64,000 nt of DNA, taken from NCBI GenBank assembly GCA_002205965.3, contig NADL03000504.1:248001-312000 (forward strand), in the 5' to 3' direction. Below, piece after piece: positions 56,500 to 64,000 of this stretch. Below the pieces are notes generated by a model. The model was not told where the DNA came from. It did not search any database and saw only the letters and a list, made by a program, of their open reading frames with translations. Origin of the DNA: Kappaphycus alvarezii. Lineage: Eukaryota; Rhodophyta; Florideophyceae; Gigartinales; Solieriaceae. The stretch's first letter is position 1, and each line of letters opens with the position of its first letter. Position numbers and translations under genes: made by a program.

Positions 56500-59480
56500 C
56501 TCGAAGAAGAAGAAGACTTTACCAAGCAGAAAAGGGGGGCTAGCGGCTCTCATAAGGGGAAAAATCTATCCGAGCCAGGAGCGGTTGAGTTGTCGTCGGT
56601 TGATCGCGACAGAAGTTCGTTGTTGTATGAGCGAACTGATAATCGTCAACAAGCGATCACGCTCGAAGGCAGGGCTACTGCCTTTCCGTGGAGCGATGTA
56701 CTCAGCAATTCTGGACAGACCTCGTTCGGCACCGGGACAGGCAGACCTGTATATATCGAAAGCCATCGGGTGGAAGTCGATACGTAGTTCGGCGCAGAGG
56801 TGGCCATAGCGGAGAGATTTCGCGCGCTCAGATGCAGTAAGGGCGGCGAGGGGCATGTGAATCCGCTGTTGGGCGTATGGAGCGGAGTGGGGGCTGATGA
56901 CAGTGAAGTCGTAGCCCTGGGGGACGGGAGAGAACTGGACATCATCGATATAGATGTCGACGCGGCGGCGGGAGTTGGAGGGTCGGGGCAAGTCTTGCGG
57001 GAAGGTCCATTCCCGGACAGGGCGAATCCCAATTGATAAGCGTGATACCTCGGAAATGAGGCGGTCGCGAACATAATTGTAGCGCCGAATGGAGCCGTCT
57101 GCGCAGGGACAGACAGAGGCATGGTGTCCGTAGGAATCCAGGGTGGGGACAGTGCGGAAGTGGGCGGCGGCGCAATAGGTGCAGGGTTGTGTGCCAGAAA
57201 AGATGGGGACACCAAGACGGAAGCAAACCATGGTTCGCCAGACTTCAGGAGCGGCCCGGGTACCGAGATGGCTCTGCGGGAGGTTGTGAAAGGGACGGGA
57301 GGCGTGGGAAGAAGCGACGGAAGCTAGGCGGCGGAGTAGCCGGGAGCCTTCGGAGGAGGAGAGGTCGACGGAAGAGAGAAGTCTGGCGCGAAGCGCCTTT
57401 GTGATCTCAGCAGTAGCGGTTGTCTGGAAGTCAGACAGGCCGGGGAAGAAGAGGCGCGGAGGCCAGCAAGGACGGCTCTGGGGAGAAACTGTCGGGGAGG
57501 CTGTATTTGGCCCGGATAGAGGCAAGAGGCGTTGACATCAAGGGGAGACGTCGAAGCAATCACCGAGGAGGAGGCGAAGAAGTGGGTAGGAGGAGAGAAC
57601 AGAGCCAGCGTAGCATGCCTCTGCGATGGTTTCGATTAGGGGAAGTCCGAGCCTTCCCATACGTAGTGGAAGCTAGGCGGTGAGCCAGGCACTGTCTGGG
57701 AGACGACGGTGCATGTCTTCGAACACCCTTCGCATTCCAGAGTCAAAGGTTTGAGCTCCGGAAAGAGTGAGATGCGGCGGGGTGCAGCGAAGAACATAGA
57801 TCAGGCGGCAGGAACTGGCACAGTGTCGCAGTAGTTGGTAGCCCAGTTGAGGGTCATTCAATCCGGAGATGCGCGACCAAACCTCGGAAATGGCATGTAC
57901 GCGGGAGGCAAGAAAAGACTGGCAGCTTTGCGGGGTGCCGATTGGGGATCCGAGGACTGTCACGGAATTGTGGGAAGGTATCGTGCAGGGTATGGCACAC
58001 CGAAGGGACGCGGGGAGGGGATCCGGGCCAGGACGCCATAGCGTTGTTTTCGCCATGTTGATAGAGAACCCGAGTGGCTTTCCACGGTCTGAGATGAAGC
58101 GGAGAACCTCAGAAGCGAGGTTGACAGGGACGATGACGGTACCGTCGTCCGCGAACCAAGCGTTTAGGCGTATGGCGGGAAAGCGTGATGAGAGCTGGGT
58201 GACCAATGGATGGATGCCAAGGGCGAACAGGATGCTTCCGAGCGGATCTCCCTGGTGGGTGCCTGTGCGACTGTTCAGGATGTGTGAACCGAACATGAGC
58301 GTGGAATCACCTCCACACAAGTAGTGCACAAACCGGGCGAGGTCGGGGATATGGTTGGCGGTCTCGAGCAGAATGTTGTGGCGCTCGATTTTGTTGAACG
58401 CGCTTGACGCGTCAATTTGAAGGAGAGCGAAGCTGGCGCTGTCAGGGCGGGTGGAGAGAACCCGTGTCGCATGAATGACGGCTTCTGTTCCGTGGCGGAC
58501 TCCGACGGCGAGCTGGTGAGGAAGGAAATAAGAGACGACGGTGGGTTGTGTAGACAAGCGCCGAACGACGAGGCGGCAGATGAAGCGTCGAAGAACCGTA
58601 CCGATGGCGATGGGGCGGAGACTGTCGCCGCGGGCCTTTGGGATGCCGAGTAGGGTAGCCCCGGCAAAGAGATGACGGAGCTCAGTTGGGAGTCGGCCGT
58701 CCACGGCAGAGTTCACAAAGATTGTGAGCTGAGACGGGGCGGAGCGATCTGCGGTATCACCGCCTGGTGCATGGGAGAGGGATTTGAAGACGGATGGGCG
58801 GAGGCCGTTAGGGCCCGGAGAGCTGCGGTGTGGTAGGAAGGCGAGCTGACGGCGAACCTCGGCCTCCGTAAAGACAAAGGCGGGGGGCAGCAAGTGGCGC
58901 GGAGTTGGGGTAACCGGGACACTTGGAGAGGGATGCAGGGAAGCAAGGAGGGATTTGTTATGGAGAGTAGACGGTGCCGGTGAGGTGGTAGAGCAGAGGG
59001 CGGCGACAGCCTTAGTGAGGGCCCCTGCTGGAGAAAGCGGCGGCAGCGGGTGGTGGGAGAGGGGTGGGAATAGGAGGTGGATGGCAATGGGGAACCGAAG
59101 GCGTCAAGTGCATCTGAATAGAGCGTTTGCCAGCGTCCTTCCATGGCCATGGAGATGCGGGATCGGAGAAGCCGGTGGACGGAGGCGCGGTTGCGATTAC
59201 GGGGTTCGCGCCGGCCGTTTTTCCGAAGGACCAGCTTTCCAACTGCGAAGAGACGGGTGAGGCATTCCACGCGATATGCAGGGGAGTGTGCGTGGTTGTA
59301 GGCATACAGAAGGCAATAAAAGAGATTGTGGAAATCGGAACGCAGAGAATTGGGCAAGTAGGAGATGGACGGGATCGGAAGTTGAAAGGTGGAGAGGAGG
59401 GAGGGACAAGATTCGGAGTGGTAACTGGCGGTCGGCCGGTATGAAGGTTCCACGCGAGGCCTACTGGTCATCGTCCATAG
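56500..59480 (-). mobile_element. non-LTR retrotransposon E2 (second subfamily)
   Basis: Minus-strand element with a single recognisable long ORF2-type coding region (59474 to 56566). The 3' side runs into CTTCTTCTTCTTCG in element orientation (near 56500-56513), possibly its terminal microsatellite tail; the exact end is not defined. Subfamily relatives are the fragments at 8880-9845 and 18657-19015. It lies directly 5' of, and in line with, E3. Confidence 0.75.
56566..59474 (-). pseudogene. E2 ORF2: RT with REL endonuclease, frameshifted
   Basis: The first reading block, after MTSRPRVEPSYRP (59474), runs to about 58900. The RT follows (58893-57673): EVRRQLAFLPHRSSPGPNGL, SLRPIAIGTVLRRFICR, LLQIDASSAFNKIER (A), GTHQGDPLGSILFALG (B), NAWFADDGTVIV (C), VLGSPIGTPQ (E). 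A frameshifted linker (57670-57530) leads to the C-terminal block (57525-56566) with APEVWRTMV, CTYC, SYGHHASVC, RRYNYVRD, EWTF, RRVDIYIDD and YDFTVISPHSAPY. The endonuclease signature is present, with R-V-D in place of R-P-A-D and RYN in place of RHN. At least three frame changes; probably inactive, unless some shifts are assembly errors. Confidence 0.82.
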
Positions 59481-59521
59481 ACTCCGGAATCGGAACGTGT
59501 TCAAGTACGGAGTATCCGGCG

Positions 59522-59545
59522 CCCGCGGGCGGGCCCGCGGGCGGG
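59522..59545. repeat. GC-only 12-bp tandem repeat
   Basis: CCCGCGGGCGGG occurs twice in direct succession, just upstream of the inferred ATG of E2. It can form strong secondary structure. It may belong to the 5' leader of E2. Confidence 0.7.
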
Positions 59546-59800
59546 ACAACAGCGGCTGGATGGGGCGAAGGTACTGTAGAGGCGTCTGGAGATGAAGGTC
59601 CAGCCCGCGAATGATGCAAGTTATGTTGTACAGTGTATACTGTACGAACGGTCGCGGCCAATCACAGGCCACGACTGATCTGACTTGGCACACCCAATGA
59701 TTTGTCCTAAACAGCCAAGTGGCCGTACTACTGTGTTGTTAGGTTCGTCTTTTGTCATTGGTGTACAGTCCAAATGTGCAACGTTGCAAAGTACTTAAAA

Positions 59801-62800
59801 TTAAGTTGGAATTGAGTGACTACGCTCTACGTGTTGCGGTGCGCGACAAATTACGGATGCTGCACATGTTGACCAGATTGAGTAGCTGAGCTTCTGATAC
59901 AGGCGAGTCTTCACTCCCCCAGTCGAGCATCCGCTACGAGACGCTACTGCTGCCGCGTATGTCTCTATAACCTTGGATGTTTCTAAAGAGGGTGTTCCTA
60001 ACGAGTCGAAGGCTAGTGGTACAAAATCCCATCCTAGCCTTAATCGTCCCGGCATTGCCTCGCATGGAATCGCTGCCACTTTCGTAGCTAAGTCTCTCTT
60101 CTTCCGCTTTCCTGCTGCGTTTGCAACAGCTCGCGCTTCTCGTGCTGCCATTGACTTATAGCTCTCTTGGAACGGGGATGATGCAGTCACGTCATACGCC
60201 ACTGGGAGAGGGGACTGGGTGTTTGTTGCATTAGACCTTGGGTACACCAGAATGTCCGCGGGTCGCGCGTTCAGTCCAGGAAGTAGGTACTTCACTTCGT
60301 ATTGAACGCTGACTCCTGCTGCCTTGAACAGCTCTCGGCCAAGTACCTTTACAACCGCTGTGTGACGGTTGGTCCATCCGAGACCTTTGTTGCATAAGTC
60401 TGCTGCATGGTCTTCTAGAGCGTCCATGGGCCTGTGGCACTCCGCGCACCGCAGCGGAGCAGTGTCATCAAATACGGGCACTCCCAGATGGCGACGGAGC
60501 ATTACTGTCCACATCTCGTCGTACGTTCGGTTGACCGCAGACGGATGCGCAGTCAGGAACGCTGCTGCAGGCGTCCCCATGTATGCTTGGCGGCGAATCC
60601 TTCACCGAACATCTTCTTCCGAGTGCATTGCGGGTTGAGGAATCTCGCCCATTCATCATCCTTCCAGAAGGACTTTGCTGCCGACTCGCACCAGGCTCGA
60701 TACAGAACGTTGTGTGGATTATGGGCTTGGCAGCAAGGCTGGCCGCTGTCAGTGCTTCTGGAAGACTGCCTTGTTCGTTCGGAAAGGATGCTTGGAGCTG
60801 TCGTACAAAGTCCCGAAGGTGTCCATCCGCTTCCGCGTACCTATACTCACGGTGTTCTAACGCATCGGGCTCGTCAGGGCATCACAGTTGCTCGGCTTCA
60901 ATAATGCTCACCGCATACGCTGCGATATTGAGCGTCGCAACAGGTGTGAAGCCATGGCCGCCATATCGCAGAGGTAAGGATACCTGCTGTCGAACTGCAC
61001 CGGTCATCGGCACATTATTGGAGCGCGAGTAGAATTCCAACTGTTCTTCATCAAATCTCATTGCAATGGCAGTGGACACATCCGGCGGCGTTAGCTTCAC
61101 CACATGTTGAAGCTTGCATGCCGAGGCACATACTCGGTGAAGATGAAACCGAGTACGAGCGTCTCCGATACCGTCGATCAGCGATAAAGTGTTCTTACAG
61201 CCGCTGATTTTCTCATTGAGAAAGTTTTCCATGAATTGGGGCGTTCCAATCGGGGCGCCGAGGAGGTCGATGCCTTCAGTGGAAAAGTTATCTATAGGGA
61301 AGCGGTGCAATAGTGGCGATGTACGGTTGTCAGGCTGGCGCGGCCAGAAGAGACGTGTTTTCGCCGGGTTCAAATGCAATCCGTGATCGGGTCCCCTTGC
61401 ACTGAGGATCGGATTGCTTTGTGGAGCTCCGTATGAGTGCCTATGAGGGTGCAGTCATCGGCATACCATCTGTGTAGACTGAGCTGAGTTCGCCCGGCAA
61501 TTTCTGTTGCTAATGGATGCACTACAAGGGAGAACATGAGCATACTTGCCCGGTCCCCTTGTTGCATCCCTTCTTGGCTAGGGATGTCTTGTGCAGACGC
61601 CACAGGCAGAATTAGCGAAGGCTTGTTGCGAGCGTACAACATGTTCAGAAAACGACATAGCGATGGTACCTTGGTCGGGAGCAAGTTTATCATGCGCTGT
61701 CTGGAGAACCGATTGAAGGCATTATGTGCATCCACGGACACTAGTAGTGCGTACTCTTCCTTGTTGCCCTGGCACTGTACCAATCTCCGTGCATCGTGCA
61801 CAATGGAATCCAGTCCGCAGGGCACGCCATTGGCCACTTGAAGGGGTGTAAGATATTCTCTCGTGTCTTCCAGTGCTTGTGGTAGAAGCACCTTTGTTAC
61901 AAGTCTCCTCAGGGCCGTCCCAATGGCAATGGGGCGAATCTTATCTGGCCGAGGTTGGATGGGCAGCAGCGTCGCAGAGGAGATCAAAGGAATTGTGTCG
62001 TCTGGAAGGTCCCCATGGGCTAAGCTCGTCACAACAGCAGTTAGCACCGAGATGCCTGTCACTCCTGCTTCGGGACTCACGGTTGTGTTGGCCAGCAAAC
62101 GAAGGAGCCGCGGGGACATTCTGTCCGGGCCCGGCGTGGAGTTTGGGTTAAGGCGTCGGACAGCGCGCAGAACCGCCTCTTCAGTGATGTCCATCGGGAG
62201 CGGAAGGTCTCTCGCTTGGATAGCTTTCACCGGAGACTGCGGTGCTGGGTGCAGTTCTTGCAGACGTTCTATAACCTGCGGGTCTCGCACGTCGGCGATG
62301 CGCGACTGATGTAGCGTGCGCATCGCACGTCCGTATTGTGCGTCTGCTGCCAAGTGGGATGCTCGGCGAAACTTCGGGTCGTGCTTACTGTCAGTCTGCT
62401 GGCGGCGACGCCTAACGATTCTCTCTTCTCTGGTCTTGTGGGCTTGAATTGCTTCTGTCCAAGGTTCATTCCATTCGCCAGCGTTGGCACGGCGGATGCG
62501 TTCGCGCAGTCCTTGGCTTTGCCTTATTTGAGACCGCCATCCGGCTTCCCCACGCATTAAGCGTCGCAGAACTGCAGTGGGAAGAAGGTGTATTCGGAGG
62601 AGGGTGGCATGGACTGCATCGGCATTCCGTGCGTTTGCCGCAGCGCGGAAAAGCCGTATGAGTAATATGGCGAGGCTGTGCATGCAGTTTGCGGGTATGC
62701 GGTCGAAGATGTCCGAAGGTCTTAGCGGGCTGTGCAATGCATCGTAAACCGTAGGGAGGGACGTGGCTTGCGTGGACCATTCGCGGGTTTCTGAGGAAGT

Positions 62801-62812
62801 CATTTGAGGCAT
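59801..62812 (-). pseudogene. E3 ORF2: RT with REL endonuclease, frameshifted
   Basis: About 1000 codons. The ATG at 62812 opens MPQMTSSETREWS. A shared N-terminal PTAVLRRLMRGEAGW block follows, then NPNSTPGPDRMSPRLLRLL. RT motifs: DKIRPIAIGTALRRLV, LLVSVDAHNAFNRFSRQ (A), MQQGDRASMLMFS (B), HRWYADDCTLIG (C). A minus-one shift near 61375 leads to LFWPRQ and LLGAPIGTPQ. A stop and two more shifts follow (60885, about 60710, about 60580). The last block has CAECHRPMDALEDHAADLC (the C-X2-C-X8-H-X4-C finger), NRHTAV, YEVKYLLPG, RPADILVYP and YDVTASSPF. Every catalytic signature is present, but the frame breaks suggest it is inactive or poorly assembled. Confidence 0.83.
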
Positions 62813-62821
62813 TGCTGCGGG

Positions 62822-63338
62822 CTAGGGAGAAAGAGGGGAGGGGTTAGTGGCGTGATGTCCTGATTGCCCGTTGTCCCAATGGGGGGCAGAGTCACGTTTT
62901 GCCGTCTCCTTCCGCATGTCTTTCATCCGCTGTGACAGGGCGCGGGTGCGGTTCGTACGTCGCTCGGTCTTCGCAGTCGTCATGGGTGGGGCTCCAAGAA
63001 CGGGCTTGGACTGTTTAGGGTGCTGAGCGGCGCTTGTTTCATTCGGTTTGGCAACCGGCAAGTTGGTAGGCGACGGGTCCGCAGTTTCTGCGGGTGTGGG
63101 TTTTGTGCCTGTTTCCGATGGTGCAGCGCTTTTGGGTTCTTCCCGGACTGTAGCGGGTTCCGGTATCTCCACTCCTTCGTCTAGGGTGTCCGTGGATGTG
63201 TGTTGGTGGGCCTCTGCTGGAGTATTTGGCTCCGGAGCTGCACAGGGGTTGTCCTGTGCGTCTGGTACATCCTGTTTGTGGCCATTGGTATGCGCATCGT
63301 CAGCTAAGGGTCTGTCTTTTTCTTCAGTTGCCGGTGCC
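62822..63338 (-). pseudogene. E3 ORF1, C-terminal part
   Basis: An open frame rich in Pro, Thr, Glu and Ala. It ends with a basic segment (TERRTNRTRALSQRMKDMR) and stops about 9 bp before the ORF2 start. The N-terminal part is missing because of truncation at 63338. By chance the frame continues into the RT fragment of E4 to the right, making a 387-codon chimeric open frame. Confidence 0.6.
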
Positions 63339-64000
63339 AAGTCGTGCCAATGTACTGTTGCCCGCGCCTCTTGCTGCACCCGTTTGAGAAGGGTTAGAGT
63401 GTTGGTGGGTGAAGCAGCTAGAGTTGGAGGGTCAAGGGTGGAAAGGTCGACTATCCCGGGGATGGAGAGGGCGAAACGGCGGAGAGGAGGCCCAGCCTGA
63501 CGAAGGAGGAAGGACCGGTCGCCGCGGTAGCGGCCAGAAGCAAATGCACAAGCACGCGGCGTGGCGTATGCGGAAGTCCGCTGCCGTGCGGGCGCAGCAT
63601 CAATGATGCTGGCGGCGGCAGCGCCGTGGAGGCACGACGCGATTCTTTCGAAGCCCTGACCTCCGAGGTGCATGGGGAGGCAGACTTGGTCCCAGGCCCG
63701 GTCCGTGAGAGCTATGCCGTGTAACTTTTCATATGATGACCGTTGTGGATCATCAAATTTTTCTGCGGCGGACTCGGCTAAGCGCGGATCTGAGAGCTTG
63801 AATGCATGCGATAGGAGGCATGCAGAGGCACAGATCCGGTGCATGTGGAACCGGGCGCGGGCGTCGCGGACCAGCAGGAGGCGGTCCAGGGTACGGCGGC
63901 ACTGAGAAATCTTGGACCGGAGAAGACTCTCCGTGAACGTTTTGTTCCCATTGGGCGCCCGATGTCGCCGGGACTGTTGGGGCATACAGCGTGTTTCCTT
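63339..64000 (-). mobile_element. non-LTR element E4, internally deleted fragment close to E1
   Basis: Nearly identical to E1 44265-43640, i.e. the RT thumb and linker region (AHAFKLSDPRLAESA in the E1 frame is here SHAFKLSDPRLAESA). At about 63952-63960 the sequence jumps to that of E1 near 45376 (GCGCCCGATGTCGCC), so about 1.1 kb covering the RT catalytic core is deleted. It runs off the window at the right. Very high similarity to E1 indicates recent activity of this subfamily. Confidence 0.82.

Larger units (their letters stand above)
59760..63338 (-). mobile_element. non-LTR retrotransposon E3 (E1 subfamily), 5'-truncated
   Basis: Minus-strand element with the C-terminal part of ORF1 (63338-62822), an ORF1-ORF2 gap of about 9 bp, and ORF2 (62812-59801). 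It meets E4 abruptly at about 63338, where similarity to E1 (43640) begins within GTCGTGCCAATGTAC. The 3' end is not exactly defined (between 59700 and 59800). Confidence 0.78.

Noticed and set aside
59461-59693. Extension of the E2 ORF upstream of 59474
   Set aside because: The frame is open to 59693, but that part covers the GC tandem repeat and a TACAGT-type intergenic word, so it is probably leader sequence.
62822-63985. 387-codon open frame as a single gene
   Set aside because: It is a fusion of an E4 RT fragment and the E3 ORF1 tail across an element junction at about 63338.
1-64000. tRNA, rRNA or CRISPR features
   Set aside because: I scanned by eye for cloverleaf patterns, rRNA-like stretches and regularly spaced repeats, and found none I could support. 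A covariance-model search would be decisive.

Overview
The window looks like nuclear DNA of a photosynthetic eukaryote, most likely a florideophyte red alga of the Chondrus type. This is an inference. The host genes are intron-poor (a complete UPF1, a large nucleoporin-like gene, PRPP synthetase and a sepiapterin-reductase-like gene show no convincing introns). One gene belongs to a plastid lycopene-cyclase-like family known from plants. Most of the rest is decayed transposable elements. I see no operons, phage, CRISPR arrays or rRNA.

Layout: (1) 1-4.1 kb, a decayed Ty1/copia relic (family B) on the + strand. (2) 4.1-7.6 kb, unassigned. (3) 7.6-10.6 kb, four 5'-truncated non-LTR fragments, all on the + strand. 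(4) 10.8-11.5 kb, a TLDc-like gene (-). (5) 13.7-16.7 kb, UPF1 (+), convergent with a sepiapterin-reductase-like gene (-, 17.6-18.4 kb). (6) 19.2-23.8 kb, a bounded hAT element with TIRs and an 8-bp target duplication. (7) 24.4-25.06 kb, a Tc1/mariner relic. (8) 25.3-36.9 kb, two nested copia elements: B inserted inside the 5' LTR of A, each with a target duplication. (9) 38.0-39.1 kb, PRPP synthetase (-), divergent from the lycopene-cyclase-like gene (+, 40.7-42.6 kb). (10) 49.4-55.9 kb, the nucleoporin-like gene (-), convergent with the cyclase-like gene. The facing 3' halves of these two genes are tandemly duplicated (2,188 bp per unit), and a 4.4-kb non-LTR element sits in one unit only. 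(11) 56.5-64 kb, three further non-LTR elements, all on the - strand.

The most interesting component is the non-LTR family. Its members have two ORFs (a Pro-rich ORF1 and a reverse transcriptase ORF2). ORF2 ends in a CX2CX8HX4C finger, then RHN, E, R-P-A-D and D, which is the arrangement of the restriction-like endonuclease (REL-endo) of R2/CRE/NeSL-type elements, not an APE-type nuclease. At least two subfamilies are present. One copy (42721-47155) can be compared directly with its own empty site at 49346/49347.

A technical theme matters for anyone using the window: the conserved host genes are broken by about twelve frameshifts. All but one equal the loss of a single base, often in a homopolymer, while the surrounding protein motifs stay intact. 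I annotate these genes as probably functional with probable assembly errors, not as pseudogenes.
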